A stretch of DNA of 64,000 bases from Actinomycetota bacterium (GTDB lineage: Bacteria; Actinomycetota; Actinomycetes; S36-B12): the NCBI GenBank assembly GCA_030681835.1, contig JAUXRN010000193.1, forward strand, positions 17,851 to 81,850, read 5' to 3'. This document shows positions 1 to 8,614 of the stretch, in pieces. The notes under the pieces were generated by a model. It did not search any database. It was not told the origin of the DNA and saw nothing but the letters and a program-made list of their open reading frames with translations. Within the stretch, counting starts at the first letter, position 1. Each line of letters opens with the position of its first letter. The translations under genes were made by a program, and so were the position numbers.

Positions 1-275
1 TCGACCCGGTTCTGGTAGTACAGCGTGGCGAGGACGGAGCCGTCCGAGGCCAGGATCAAGGAGCGCTGCGGGAGTGGCGGGGTGCTGAGGTCGTCCGGCA
101 GGCTCTCGAAGCTCTGGACGATGTCGCGCGTCACGGTCCCGAAGGCCCCCACGAAGGGGGTAAGCATGAGGGCGACGAGAACGCCGGCGAGCACGGCAGC
201 GACAGCCATCCCGGCGATCCGGACCAGGATGGCGATCGGCCCGGGACGATGCCCGGGGGGCGCACTCATGCTCAT
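1..275 (-). CDS. Bifunctional penicillin-binding protein, N-terminus only (PonA2-like)
   Basis: Only the first 91 codons are in the window and the rest runs off the left edge. The frame reads a short basic cytoplasmic tail, one hydrophobic segment at about residues 15-38 (IAILVRIAGMAVAAVLAG), then 'LPQRSLILASDGSVLATLYYQNR'-type sequence. That is the usual entry into the transglycosylase domain of class A penicillin-binding proteins, which polymerise and crosslink peptidoglycan outside the membrane. Two ATG codons lie in frame at 275 and 269. It is divergent from the WhiB gene, the same arrangement I recall for ponA2 and whiB4 in mycobacteria. The catalytic motifs are not in view, so the family call rests on the N-terminus and the context. 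Confidence 0.75.
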   Translation of the reverse strand, partial: MSMSAPPGHRPGPIAILVRIAGMAVAAVLAGVLVALMLTPFVGAFGTVTRDIVQSFESLPDDLSTPPLPQRSLILASDGSVLATLYYQNRV

Positions 276-433
276 CAGACGTTCAGGGTAAGCCGCCGGG
301 TTCCGCGAGAAGGCATCGCGCGCGCCGGAACGGTATATGGCTCGAATGGGCTAGTTAGTTGTAGCCTTTCTGTCACACACGCCGCAGGCGTAACGTCCGC
401 CGACACATGAGCAGATGAGGGGTGCACATACAC

Positions 434-748
434 ATGTCATTGGACTCCGAATGGGCCAGCCAGGCCGCCTGTCGAACCACCGACCCGGACTCACTGTTCG
501 TGCAGGGGGCAGCCCAGAACCGAGCCAAGGCCATCTGCGTCGCCTGCACCGTGCGCACCGAGTGCCTCGCTGATGCGCTGGACAACCGGGTCGAGTTCGG
601 GGTCTGGGGCGGCATGACCGAGCGGGAGCGCCGGGCCCTGCTGCGGCGCCGGCCCAACGTCACCTCGTGGCAGCACCTCCTGCAGACCGCTCACGACGAG
701 TACGATCGCCAGCGCATCCTGACCGGCACCTCCGAGCGGGCCAGCTAG
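434..748 (+). CDS. whiB4: WhiB4/WblA-type iron-sulfur transcription factor
   Basis: This is a small redox-sensing regulator of the WhiB-like family, which binds a 4Fe-4S cluster and works with the primary sigma factor. The four cluster cysteines are C13, C35, C38 and C44 (C-x21-C-x2-C-x5-C). They are followed by the family turn GVWGG at residues 56-60 and a basic DNA-contacting stretch ERERRALLRRR. I chose ATG 434 because a GAGGGG Shine-Dalgarno sequence ends about 11 nt before it; a GTG at 422 in the same frame would add four residues. The position between a class A PBP gene and two ArsA-like ATPase genes matches the WhiB4 (WblA) subgroup rather than WhiB1-3. The stop codon opens a TAGCCG-TC-CGGCTA palindrome whose other end is the stop of the convergent ATPase gene. 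Confidence 0.9.
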   Translation: MSLDSEWASQAACRTTDPDSLFVQGAAQNRAKAICVACTVRTECLADALDNRVEFGVWGGMTERERRALLRRRPNVTSWQHLLQTAHDEYDRQRILTGTSERAS

Positions 749-756
749 CCGTCCGG

Positions 757-1950
757 CTACCGGCCCAGCGCCAGCAGGTTCCCGATCTCGCGGAGCCCGT
801 CGAGGTCGTGCACGTCCTCCGCGAGTGCCGGAACGGAACTCACCGCGACCCCCGGGTGCGCCGCCGTGAACCGATCGGCCAGATGCCGTTGCCGGGCGGC
901 GACGTCGGTTCGCTGGGCATGCAGCGCCAGGAGGGCGGCGGTGAGTCGTTGGCTCTCGGCCTCGGCCGACGTCGACGCGCCGGCGAGTTCGGTGAGGGTC
1001 TGGCTGCCGGCGGCGGCCTGCTGGCCGCTGAGGTCGGGGTCGTCGAGCCTCTGCACCCGGTTGAGGACCAGCCCGGCCAGCGGCATGCCGTCGGCGCGCA
1101 AGCGCTCGACGAAGTAGGCGGCCTCGCGCAGGGCATCGCGTTCGGGTGCGGCGATCACGACGAAGGACGTGCCCGAATCCTTCAGGAGGGCATAGGTCTC
1201 GTCGGCACGCTCGCGGAAGCCGCCGAAGGTCGTGTCGATGGCCGCGACGAACGAGCCGACATCAACGAGCACCTGGGCGCCGAGGATCTTGCTCAGGACG
1301 CTGGTGAACAGGCCGAAGCCCATGGCCGCGATGCGCCCGATGCCCTTGCCCGCGCCGCGCGCCGGCGCCGTGAGGATCCGGATGAAGCGGCCGTCCAGGA
1401 AGGAACCAAGACGGGCCGGCGCGTCGAGGAAGTCCAGCGCACTTCGCGACGGGGGGGTATCGACGATGATGAGGTCCCACGTGCCCTCGGCCTCCGCGCG
1501 GACCCGCAACTGCCCGAGCTTCTCCATCGCCATGTACTCCTGCGTGCCGGCGAACGACGACGAGAGCGTCTGGTAGAAGGGGTTGGCGAGGATCTGCTGC
1601 GCCCGGGCCGGGTCCGCGTGACCCTCCACCACCTCGTCGAAGGTGCGCTTCATGTCCAGCATCATCGCGAAGAGCGCCCCCGACCCATCGGGTGCGCTGA
1701 CCCCGGGAACCTGGCGTGGCACGTTGTCGAGCGACGACAGCCCCATGGCCTGCGCGAGCCGCTTCGCCGGATCGATCGTCAGGACGCACACGTTGCGGCC
1801 CTGCTCGGCGGCTCGCAGCGCCAGTGCGGCTGCCGTGGTCGTCTTTCCCACTCCGCCGGCGCCTGTGCACACGATGACGTGCAGGTCCTCGTCGGCGAGG
1901 ATGTCGTCGATCTCCAGGCTCGGCGCCTGCGCGAACGTCGTGCGGGTCAC
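757..1950 (-). CDS. ArsA/GET3-like ATPase, downstream partner
   Basis: The product is a 397-residue soluble P-loop ATPase of the anion-transporting/GET3 superfamily. The deviant Walker A motif GAGGVGKTTTA is near residues 31-41, and the switch/Walker B segment 'LIIVDTPPSRSALDFLD' is mid-protein. It lacks the duplicated halves of arsenical-pump ArsA and no arsB or arsenite-binding cysteine cluster is nearby, so arsenic export is unlikely. It overlaps the upstream ATPase gene by four bases (ATGA-type coupling), so the two are probably translated together and may form a heteromeric complex. In mycobacteria the equivalent pair is linked to the glycerol/redox physiology of the WhiB4 neighbourhood; that link is recalled, not seen here. 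Confidence 0.88.
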   Translation of the reverse strand: MTRTTFAQAPSLEIDDILADEDLHVIVCTGAGGVGKTTTAAALALRAAEQGRNVCVLTIDPAKRLAQAMGLSSLDNVPRQVPGVSAPDGSGALFAMMLDMKRTFDEVVEGHADPARAQQILANPFYQTLSSSFAGTQEYMAMEKLGQLRVRAEAEGTWDLIIVDTPPSRSALDFLDAPARLGSFLDGRFIRILTAPARGAGKGIGRIAAMGFGLFTSVLSKILGAQVLVDVGSFVAAIDTTFGGFRERADETYALLKDSGTSFVVIAAPERDALREAAYFVERLRADGMPLAGLVLNRVQRLDDPDLSGQQAAAGSQTLTELAGASTSAEAESQRLTAALLALHAQRTDVAARQRHLADRFTAAHPGVAVSSVPALAEDVHDLDGLREIGNLLALGR

Positions 1951-2981
1951 GGCGTGTCCGCCTCGTTGAGCAGGTCGGCCAGCTCGTAGAGGCCACCGAG
2001 GTCGACACCGCCGGGCAGCATTGGCAGCACGAAGGTCGGCAGCCCGAGCGCCTCGATCCGCTGCATCTCGCGGCGCTCCAGCGCGACGCGCTGGGCATGG
2101 TCGGCGGCCTCGGCGAGGAGCGCGGGAAGGATCTCCGTCTCATGGGCGGCCAGACCGCATTGGGCCAGGCTGGCGCGAATCCCTTCCCGCGGCAGCGTGT
2201 CGTGCTCGGCCATGAGCAACTGGGCGTCGGTCAGCAGCGGCGGCCGCGTCATGTTGACGAACACTGCTCCGACCGGCAGGCCGTTGGCTGCCAGCTCGGC
2301 GAAGCCGTCGATGGTCTCCTGGACGGGCATCTCCTCGAGCAGGGTCACCAGGTGCACGGCCGTCCGGGGCGATGCGATGACGCCCATGACGAGGTCCGCG
2401 TGCTTGTGGATGGGCCCGGCCTTGGCCAGCCCGGACACCTCGGAGTTGACGTTGAGGAACTTGGCGATGCGACCCGTCGGCGGCGCATCGATGACGACCG
2501 CGTCGTAGACGTCCGACCCCTTCTTCTCCTTGCGCCGCACGACCTCGACTGCCTTGCCGGTCAGCAGCACGTCGCGCAGCCCGGGCGCGATCGTCGTGAC
2601 GAAGTCGATGGCTCCCATGCGCCGCAGGGCCGAACCGGCGCGGCGCATGTTGTAGAAGGACTCGAGGTAGTCGAGCAGGGCCTCCTGCGGGTCGACGGCC
2701 AGCGCCCACACTTCGCCGCCGCCGGGCGCGACGGCGACCTTGCGCTCCTCGTAGGGCAGGGGCGGGGTGTCGAAGAGCTGGGCGATTCCCTGACGTCCCT
2801 CGACCTCGAGCAGCAGGGTGCGCCGGCCGTCCCGGGCGAGTGCCAGGGCAAGGGCCGCCGCGACGGTGGTCTTGCCGGTACCGCCCTTCCCGGACACCAC
2901 GTGGAGGTCGACGCCGGCCCACCGACTCGCGGCGGTCACGCCCGCATGGCCGGCCTGAGCCGGAGCGGGGGAGGGGGCCAC
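1947..2981 (-). CDS. ArsA/GET3-like ATPase, upstream partner
   Basis: This 344-residue P-loop ATPase has the KGGTGKTTVAAALA deviant Walker A motif near residues 31-44 and 'AVVIDAPPTGRIAKFLNV' as the switch/Walker B region. It is a paralogue of the next gene, which it overlaps by four bases. The start is GTG at 2981: a TAGGCT box on the same strand ends six bases before it and no Shine-Dalgarno sequence is visible, so the message is probably leaderless. The divergent DUF4177 gene starts 55 bp away and also looks leaderless. The exact substrate of these actinobacterial ArsA-like pairs is unknown; membrane-protein targeting is a family-level guess only. Confidence 0.87.
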   Translation of the reverse strand: MAPSPAPAQAGHAGVTAASRWAGVDLHVVSGKGGTGKTTVAAALALALARDGRRTLLLEVEGRQGIAQLFDTPPLPYEERKVAVAPGGGEVWALAVDPQEALLDYLESFYNMRRAGSALRRMGAIDFVTTIAPGLRDVLLTGKAVEVVRRKEKKGSDVYDAVVIDAPPTGRIAKFLNVNSEVSGLAKAGPIHKHADLVMGVIASPRTAVHLVTLLEEMPVQETIDGFAELAANGLPVGAVFVNMTRPPLLTDAQLLMAEHDTLPREGIRASLAQCGLAAHETEILPALLAEAADHAQRVALERREMQRIEALGLPTFVLPMLPGGVDLGGLYELADLLNEADTP

Positions 2982-3035
2982 CAGTCGAGCCTAATCCGGC
3001 TCGGACCAGGTGGCAGGACGGGCTAGGGTCGGGCC

Positions 3036-3197
3036 ATGACGACATGGGAGTACGTGACCGTCCCGCTGCTGGTGCATGCCACCAAGCAGATCCTCGACAC
3101 GTGGGGGCAGGACGGCTGGGAGCTCGTCCAGGTCGTGCCCGGGCCGAACTCGGACAACCTGGTCGCCTACCTCAAGCGCCCACGGGACAACGGCTGA
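3036..3197 (+). CDS. Small DUF4177 protein
   Basis: This 53-residue protein (begins MTTWEYVTVPLLVHATKQ, ends YLKRPRDNG) has the DUF4177 pattern: an N-terminal WEY strand, a central helix, and 'QDGWELVQVVPGP' before a last strand. It is too short for most gene callers. It is the first gene of a tight run (DUF4177, RidA, Nudix, metallo-hydrolase) and its stop lies one base before the RidA start. TAGGGT six bases before the ATG suggests a leaderless transcript, so this small gene probably carries the operon promoter. The molecular function is unknown. Confidence 0.85.
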   Translation: MTTWEYVTVPLLVHATKQILDTWGQDGWELVQVVPGPNSDNLVAYLKRPRDNG

Positions 3198-3198
3198 C

Positions 3199-3660
3199 AT
3201 GGCAACGGTCGAGGAGCGGCTGGCCGCCCTGGGGCTGACGGTCCACGAGGTCGTTCCGCCGGTCGCCGCGTACGTGCCCGCCGTCGTCAGCGGCCACTAC
3301 GTCTACACGTCCGGCCAGCTGCCCTTCGTCGACGGCAAGCTCGAGGCCACCGGCAAGGTCGGCGCCGACGTCACGCCCGAGCGGGCCACCGAGCTGGCTG
3401 CCATCTGCGCACTCAACGCCATCGCCGCCATCAAGTCGGTCGTCCCGCTGGAGTCGGTCGTCCGCGTGGTCAAGGTGGTCGGCTTCGTGGCCAGTGCACC
3501 GGGCTTCACCGGTCAGCCCGGGGTCGTCAACGGGGCAAGCAACCTTCTGCTGGAGGCGTTCGGCGAGGCCGGTGCCCACGCCCGGTCCGCCGTCGGCGTG
3601 GCCGTCCTGCCGCTGGACGCGCCCGTTGAGGTGGAGCTCATCGTCGAGGTGGCACCGTAG
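3199..3660 (+). CDS. RidA/YjgF/YER057c/UK114 family protein
   Basis: This 153-residue protein has the Rid fold. Family members deaminate reactive enamine/imine intermediates formed by PLP enzymes. Recognisable elements are the strand 'YVYTSGQLPF', the helix 'NAIAAIKSVVPLESVVRVVKVVGFV' and the C-terminal 'HARSAVGVAVLPLDAPVEVELIVEV', which includes the conserved arginine (RSAVGV) that binds substrate carboxylate in true RidA. It is longer at the N-terminus than E. coli RidA and resembles the YjgH-like/Rid6 actinobacterial branch that sits beside crp. It is in an operon with DUF4177 upstream and a Nudix gene starting on the very next base. Confidence 0.88.
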   Translation: MATVEERLAALGLTVHEVVPPVAAYVPAVVSGHYVYTSGQLPFVDGKLEATGKVGADVTPERATELAAICALNAIAAIKSVVPLESVVRVVKVVGFVASAPGFTGQPGVVNGASNLLLEAFGEAGAHARSAVGVAVLPLDAPVEVELIVEVAP

Positions 3661-4413
3661 GTGGCACCTCGTGCGGCAGCGACCGTCATCCTGCTGCGTG
3701 ACGGGGACGGCGGGATGGAGACCTTCCTGCTGCGCCGGGCAACCACCATGGCCTTCGCGCCGCGCATGCACGTGTTCCCCGGGGGCCGCGTCGACGCAGC
3801 GGACTTCGACGCTCAGGTCGACTTCACGGTGCCCGACAGCGCCGTCGCCGCCCTCGCCGAACGGGCCAGCACCGATGTCGCGGGATTGCGGGCGCTCTAT
3901 TCGTGCGCGGTCCGCGAGGTGCTGGAGGAGACCGGGATCACGCTGCCGGCCATCACCGGCAGCGGAGGCTTCCTCGTCGACCCGGCCGCCCTACCGGTGG
4001 CCGATCACTGGGTCACCCCGGACGTCGAGAGCAAGCGCTACGACGTGAGGTTCTTCATGGCTGCCGTGCCGCCTGGCCAGGACGCGGACCTGCGGACCAC
4101 GGAGGCGGAGGCGGCCTTCTGGATCTCGCCGCGCGACGCTCTGGCGGGGAGGCGTGAAGGCACGGTGGCCATGCTGCCGCCGACCGAGGCGACACTGAAG
4201 TACCTGTCCGGATTTGCGACCACGAGCGAGGCGCTGGCAGACGGCGCACGGCGCCCAGTGGTGCCGCTGCTGCCCAAGCGGATCGTTGACGAGGACGGCA
4301 CCGTGCGCTGGGCGCTGGTCCATGACCGCACGGGCGAGGTGATCGTCGACGACGTCCAGGCTCCGCACACGCGTGAGACGGACGGACTGTCCTTCCCCGC
4401 GCACCTGCTATGA
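3661..4413 (+). CDS. Nudix hydrolase
   Basis: This 250-residue Nudix-superfamily enzyme would cleave nucleoside diphosphate-linked compounds. The Nudix box is split in the way seen in this subfamily: 'FPGGRVDAADFD' near residues 38-49, then a 30-residue insertion, then 'CAVREVLEETGI', which carries the metal-binding REVLEETG glutamates. It starts at GTG immediately after the RidA stop and its own stop overlaps the next start (ATGA), so it is co-translated in the operon. The substrate cannot be told from sequence. This long-insert type is close to NUDT19/RNA-decapping-like hydrolases of actinobacteria, which is a family inference. Confidence 0.85.
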   Translation: MAPRAAATVILLRDGDGGMETFLLRRATTMAFAPRMHVFPGGRVDAADFDAQVDFTVPDSAVAALAERASTDVAGLRALYSCAVREVLEETGITLPAITGSGGFLVDPAALPVADHWVTPDVESKRYDVRFFMAAVPPGQDADLRTTEAEAAFWISPRDALAGRREGTVAMLPPTEATLKYLSGFATTSEALADGARRPVVPLLPKRIVDEDGTVRWALVHDRTGEVIVDDVQAPHTRETDGLSFPAHLL

Positions 4414-5249
4414 GCGGGCACGTCCTGCCGCTCCAGGGCTCCGTCGACCGTTGGGCCGGCGGAGAGGTCACGGCGTCGGCGCGGTGCGTCCTCGCGCCCA
4501 ACCCGTCGCCGTGGACCCTCGACGGCACCAATACCTGGCTGCTCGGCCCGCCCGGCTCGGGCGCCGTCGTCATCGTCGATCCGGGGCCGGACCACCCCGG
4601 CCACCTCGCCTCGGTGCGCGCGACGGCCGAGGAGCGCGGCGGGGTTGCCCTGATCTTGCTCACGCACGGGCATCATGACCACGCCGAGGGGGCCGGGAGG
4701 CTCGCTCGGGAGGTAGGTGCCCCGGTGCGTGCGTGGGATCCGCAGCACCGGCTCGGCGACGAGGGCCTGGCCGACGGCGACGTCATCGACATGGGTGACT
4801 GGCGCATCGACGTCGTCGGAACCCCGGGCCACACCAGCGACAGCGTGTGCCTGGTGCTCCCGCACGACGGCAGCCTGCTCACCGGCGACACCGTCCTGGG
4901 GCGGGGGACATCGCTCGTCGCCTGGCCCGACGGCCATCTTGGCGACTACCTCGCCAGCCTGCGGAGGCTGCGCGATCGACTCGACAGCGGTGCCCATGAC
5001 GCGGGCAGCATCGACCGCCTGCTGCCGGGTCACGGCCCCGTCCTGGCGGACCCGATGGGCGCTATCGATGCGTACCTGGACCATCGCCTGGCCCGGCTGG
5101 CCGAGGTCGCCGATGTCGTGGCCCGGGGGGTCACCGATCCGGCGTCCATCGTGGCGACCGTGTATGCCGATGTGCCCCGCGAGGTCTGGCCGGCCGCGGA
5201 GATGAACGTGCGTGCGCAGCTGGAGTACCTGGGCCTTCAACGGGGCTAG
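4410..5249 (+). CDS. Metallo-beta-lactamase-fold hydrolase (LACTB2-like)
   Basis: This 279-residue binuclear zinc hydrolase has the HxHxDH metal motif as 'LLTHGHHDHAEGA'. It is followed by 'GTPGHTSDSVCLVL' and 'SLLTGDTVLG' (third histidine and bridging aspartate), then 'LLPGHGPVL' (last histidine). The N-terminal 'NPSPWTLDGTNTWLLG' is typical of the LACTB2/RNase Z-like branch, and a helical C-terminal extension follows. These enzymes include endoribonucleases and glyoxalase-like thioesterases; which one applies here is unknown. It is the last gene of the DUF4177-RidA-Nudix operon and faces the crp gene across a 16-bp gap. Confidence 0.87.
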   Translation: MSGHVLPLQGSVDRWAGGEVTASARCVLAPNPSPWTLDGTNTWLLGPPGSGAVVIVDPGPDHPGHLASVRATAEERGGVALILLTHGHHDHAEGAGRLAREVGAPVRAWDPQHRLGDEGLADGDVIDMGDWRIDVVGTPGHTSDSVCLVLPHDGSLLTGDTVLGRGTSLVAWPDGHLGDYLASLRRLRDRLDSGAHDAGSIDRLLPGHGPVLADPMGAIDAYLDHRLARLAEVADVVARGVTDPASIVATVYADVPREVWPAAEMNVRAQLEYLGLQRG

Positions 5250-5265
5250 CTGCGCTCACTCCTCG

Positions 5266-5940
5266 CTAGCGGGCTCGGCGGCCCAGTCGCTCGACGTCCA
5301 GGATCAGCACCTGCCGGGTCTCCAGCCGGATCCAGCCGCGCTGGGCGAAGTCGGCGAGCGCCTTGTTGACCGTCTCGCGGGAAGCGCCGACGAGCTGGGC
5401 CAGCTCCTCCTGCGTCATGTCATGGGTGACCATGAGCCCCTCGGGCGTGACCGTGCCGAACTTCTCGCCGAGGTCCATGAGGGCCTTCGCGACCCGGCCC
5501 GGGACGTCGGAGAAGACCAGGTCGGCCATGGCCTCGTTCGTGCGGCGCAGCCGCCGGGCCAGTGCCTGGAGCAGCGCTGCCGCGATCTCGGGCCGTCCCG
5601 CCAGCCAAGGGCGGAGCTGCTCGTTGCCGATCCCGAGCACGACCGCATCGGTGAGGGCCGTGGCCGTGGACGTGCGCAATCCCGGGTCGAACAGGCTCAG
5701 TTCGCCGAAGTTCTCGCCGGGCCCGAGTACCCCGAGCAGGGTCTCGCGGCCGTCGGCCGACGTCTGGCCCAGCTTCACCTTGCCGTCGATGATGATGTAC
5801 ATCCGGTCGCCCGGCTCGCCCTCGTTGAACAGGGCCTCGCCCCGGGGCACCAATGTCTCGCGCAGCGAGGCTCGCAGGGCCGCCGCGTCCTCGGGATCGA
5901 GGGCAGCGAACAGCGGTGCCTGCATGAAGACGTCGTCCAT
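5266..5940 (-). CDS. crp: Crp/Fnr-family cAMP receptor transcription factor
   Basis: The 224-residue product has the length of mycobacterial Crp. Residues 1-115 form the cyclic-nucleotide-binding beta-barrel, with the phosphate-binding cassette 'GENFGELSLFDPGLRTSTATA', which contains the E-L-S and R-T-S-T residues that contact cAMP. A long dimer helix follows, and the C-terminal winged helix has recognition segment 'TQEELAQLVGASRETVNKALADF'. The longer open frame upstream was rejected because ATG 5940 is preceded by a strong GGGAGGGGG Shine-Dalgarno sequence and gives the family length. It lies between the metallo-hydrolase operon and nth, as in other actinobacteria. The gene probably controls carbon-source and respiration genes, possibly acs further along. 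Confidence 0.93.
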   Translation of the reverse strand: MDDVFMQAPLFAALDPEDAAALRASLRETLVPRGEALFNEGEPGDRMYIIIDGKVKLGQTSADGRETLLGVLGPGENFGELSLFDPGLRTSTATALTDAVVLGIGNEQLRPWLAGRPEIAAALLQALARRLRRTNEAMADLVFSDVPGRVAKALMDLGEKFGTVTPEGLMVTHDMTQEELAQLVGASRETVNKALADFAQRGWIRLETRQVLILDVERLGRRAR

Positions 5941-6030
5941 GCTGTGCCCCCTCCCGAAGTGCCGCAATCCTAGTGGGGTGTCGGTCGCCGGCTCGCCGGG
6001 AGCATGGGACGTCCCGCATACAGTTGCCGC

Positions 6031-6741
6031 ATGCCCGAAGCGCCCACCGTCGACCTGGCGACGCGCCGCCGGCGTGCCCGCAAGGTGCTGGGCGTGCTCA
6101 CGGATACCTACCCCGATGTGCACTGCGAACTCGACTTCACCACCCCCCTCGAGCTCCTGGTCGCCACCGTCCTGAGCGCCCAGTGCACAGACCAGCGGGT
6201 CAATTCGGTGACCCCGGCCCTCTTCACGCGCTACCCAACGGCTGCGGACTATGCGTCTGCTGACCTGCTTGAGGTGGAGCAACTGATCGCGCCGACCGGG
6301 TTCTTCCGGCAGAAGGCCCGCACGCTGGTCGCGATCGGACAGCATCTGTGCGCCCGGTTCGGCGGCGAGGTGCCGGCCCGGCTGAAGGACCTGGTCACCC
6401 TGCCCGGCGTCGGCCGCAAGACCGCCAACGTCGTGCTCGGCGAGGCGTTCGGCATCCCCGGCATCACGGTCGACACCCACCTCGGCCGGCTGGCCCGCCG
6501 GCTCGGCTGGACCGAGCACGAGGACCCGGAGAAGGTCGAGGCAGAACTGCAGGGCCTGTTCGCCCGCAAGGACTGGACCCGGATGTCACAGCTGGTCATC
6601 TGGCACGGCCGGCGGCGCTGCCATGCCCGCCGCCCGGCGTGCGGTGCCTGCCCGGTCGCCCGGTGGTGCCCGTCCTTCGGCGAGGGCCCGACCGACCCGG
6701 CCGAGGCGTTCCGACTGGTCCGCGACTCCGGACGCGGCTGA
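6031..6741 (+). CDS. nth: Endonuclease III (DNA glycosylase/AP lyase)
   Basis: This base-excision-repair enzyme removes oxidised pyrimidines and nicks the abasic site. The 236 residues contain the helix-hairpin-helix '[16 protein letters not shown]' (catalytic lysine in GRKTA), the catalytic aspartate in '[15 protein letters not shown]', and a C-terminal 4Fe-4S loop C-x6-C-x2-C-x5-C ('[17 protein letters not shown]'). ATG 6031 is chosen over ATG 6004 because TACAGT ends six bases before 6031, which fits a leaderless message. The stop overlaps the start of the Nudix gene (TGATG), so nth, the Nudix gene and marP form a coupled operon. Confidence 0.95.
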   Translation: MPEAPTVDLATRRRRARKVLGVLTDTYPDVHCELDFTTPLELLVATVLSAQCTDQRVNSVTPALFTRYPTAADYASADLLEVEQLIAPTGFFRQKARTLVAIGQHLCARFGGEVPARLKDLVTLPGVGRKTANVVLGEAFGIPGITVDTHLGRLARRLGWTEHEDPEKVEAELQGLFARKDWTRMSQLVIWHGRRRCHARRPACGACPVARWCPSFGEGPTDPAEAFRLVRDSGRG

Positions 6742-7424
6742 TGACGGAGTGGCGGCGGATGGGCTCCGTCGACATCAAGGCGCAGGCTCAGTTGCCGGAC
6801 TGGCTGGCCGGGCTGTCGGGCATGCTCGCCACGACCCGGGCCGAGGACCTGACTCGCTTCATCCCTCCCCATGGCGAGGGCCGGCACTCGGCCGTCCTGA
6901 TCCTCTTCGGGGAATCCGAGGCCGGTCCGGACCTCCTCCTGATCCAGCGGTCGAGCACGATGCGCAGCCATGCCGGGCAGCCGGCGTTTCCCGGGGGTGC
7001 CGTCGATGAGGCCGACGAGGATGCGTCGGCCGCCGCTTTGCGCGAGGCACAGGAGGAGACCGGCCTGGATCCGGCCGGCGTGCTCGTGTTCGGGGCACTT
7101 CCGGACCTCTGGGTCCCCGTCACCGGCTTCGTCGTTACGCCCGTGCTCGGCTGGTGGCGGGAGCCGTCGCCGGTCCGGGCGCAGGACCCGGCCGAGGTGG
7201 AGAGCGTCCACCGGGTGCCCTTCGCCGAGCTGATCGACCCGGCAAACCGGTGCCGGGTGCTGCACCCGTCCGGCTATATCGGTGCGGGGTTCACCGTGGC
7301 CGACCTGGTCGTGTGGGGGTTCACCGCCGGGCTGATCGCTGGGCTCCTGGACCGGCTGGGCTGGGCCGTGCCGTGGGACGAGACCCGCATGATCGCGCTG
7401 CCCGAGGAGCTGCTCGAGCCGTGA
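6741..7424 (+). CDS. Nudix hydrolase, coenzyme A pyrophosphatase type
   Basis: This 227-residue protein carries the CoA-specific signature upstream of the Nudix box: 'LLIQRSSTMRSHAGQPAFPG' fits LLTKRSx3Rx3GxxxFPGG. It then has the Nudix box itself, 'GGAVDEADED...LREAQEETGL', with both metal-binding glutamates. Such enzymes split CoA or oxidised CoA into phosphopantetheine and 3',5'-ADP. The start overlaps the nth stop and the stop overlaps the marP GTG (GTGA), so translation is coupled on both sides. Other dinucleotide substrates cannot be excluded. Confidence 0.87.
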   Translation: MTEWRRMGSVDIKAQAQLPDWLAGLSGMLATTRAEDLTRFIPPHGEGRHSAVLILFGESEAGPDLLLIQRSSTMRSHAGQPAFPGGAVDEADEDASAAALREAQEETGLDPAGVLVFGALPDLWVPVTGFVVTPVLGWWREPSPVRAQDPAEVESVHRVPFAELIDPANRCRVLHPSGYIGAGFTVADLVVWGFTAGLIAGLLDRLGWAVPWDETRMIALPEELLEP

Positions 7425-8614
7425 ACCTCGTCGACTGGATCCTCATCGGCGCCCTGATCGTCTTCGCGATCGCCGGGTGGCAGCGCGGCTTCGTCTCGGG
7501 CGCGCTCTCGTTCGCCGGGTTCCTCGGTGGCGGCATCATCGGGGCATTCATCCTCCCGCCGATCGTCGCGGCGACCGGGCTGCCCGACCTCGCCCGCGCC
7601 CTGATCGTCGCCGGCGGAGTGCTCCTGATGGCCATCGCGGGCCAGGTGCTCGCGTCGATCGTGGGGCGGATGGTCCGCGGCACCATGACCTGGAAGCCGG
7701 TCCGCGTCGTCGACAACGCTGGCGGCGCCGTCCTCAACGTCCTCGCCCTCGCGGTCGTCACGTGGATCGTGGTGAGCGCGGTCGCCTATCTCCCGTCCTC
7801 GCCCGTGTCCCAGCAGTTGACCGCCTCTCGCGTCCTCGTCGCACTCGACTCGGTCGTCCCGCCTCCGGTGCGCAATGCCTTCGGCAGCCTGCGCGACCTG
7901 GTCGGGTCCTCGGACGTGCCCCGCATCTTCTCCGGCTTCGCGCAGGTGACCGGGCCGGACGTGCCGCCGCCGGACTCCGACACCGAGTCCGGTGCCATCC
8001 AGGCCGTGCGAGGTTCGGTCGTGCGGGTCAGCGGCGACACCCCTGAGTGCCGCGACGGGGTCACCGGGTCGGGCTTCGTGGTGTCTGCCCACCGCGTCAT
8101 CACGAACGCGCACGTCGTGGCGGGGGTTCCTGAGCCGGTCGTCCGGGTCCGCCTCGACAGCCCAGCGCTGCCCGCGACGGTCGTGTACTTCGATGCCGAC
8201 GTCGACATCGCGATCCTCGATGTGCCGAGGCTTGATGCCGCGGCGATCCCCTTCGCACTCGAGTCCGCCCAGACAGGCGACTCGGCGGTCATCGCCGGCT
8301 TCCCCGGAGGCGGCCCCTACGCGGTCGAGCCAGCCCGGGTGCGCACGACCGTCACGGCACGGGGCGACGACATCTACGGCAACGCCGGGGTCGACCGCGA
8401 GGTCTACATCGTTCGTGGACTCGTGCGGCCGGGCAACTCCGGCGGCCCGCTCCTCGACCCGTCCGGTCGGGCCCTCGGCGTGGTGTTCGGCTCCGACGAG
8501 GAGGAGCCCGACGTCGGCTACGTCCTGACCGCGGCGCAGGTGGCACCCGCGGTCGAAGCGGGCCGGTCGGCGACGGACCCGGTCGATACCGGCAGCTGCC
8601 GCCTGCGCGACTAG
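7421..8614 (+). CDS. marP: Membrane-anchored periplasmic serine protease (MarP-like)
   Basis: The 397-residue product has exactly the MarP architecture. About four transmembrane helices of the CvpA-like type occupy residues 5-125. A chymotrypsin-fold protease domain follows with His231 ('VITNAHVVAG'), Asp262 ('DVDIAILDV') and Ser340 ('VRPGNSGGPLL'). Cysteines at about 210 and 393 match the regulatory disulfide pair known for mycobacterial MarP, which protects cells from acid and oxidative stress by processing peptidoglycan hydrolases. The start is GTG inside the stop of the Nudix gene. The stop (TAG) shares the tetranucleotide CTAG with the stop of the convergent exporter gene. Confidence 0.9.
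   Translation: MNLVDWILIGALIVFAIAGWQRGFVSGALSFAGFLGGGIIGAFILPPIVAATGLPDLARALIVAGGVLLMAIAGQVLASIVGRMVRGTMTWKPVRVVDNAGGAVLNVLALAVVTWIVVSAVAYLPSSPVSQQLTASRVLVALDSVVPPPVRNAFGSLRDLVGSSDVPRIFSGFAQVTGPDVPPPDSDTESGAIQAVRGSVVRVSGDTPECRDGVTGSGFVVSAHRVITNAHVVAGVPEPVVRVRLDSPALPATVVYFDADVDIAILDVPRLDAAAIPFALESAQTGDSAVIAGFPGGGPYAVEPARVRTTVTARGDDIYGNAGVDREVYIVRGLVRPGNSGGPLLDPSGRALGVVFGSDEEEPDVGYVLTAAQVAPAVEAGRSATDPVDTGSCRLRD

Noticed and set aside
757..2981. Arsenic-resistance function for the two ArsA-like genes
   Set aside because: No arsB, arsD or arsR nearby, each protein has a single ATPase half, and the position next to whiB is the conserved non-arsenic context.
5941..6519. N-terminal extension of Crp by about 190 residues
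   Set aside because: The extension overlaps nth on the other strand; the internal ATG has a strong Shine-Dalgarno sequence and gives the family length.
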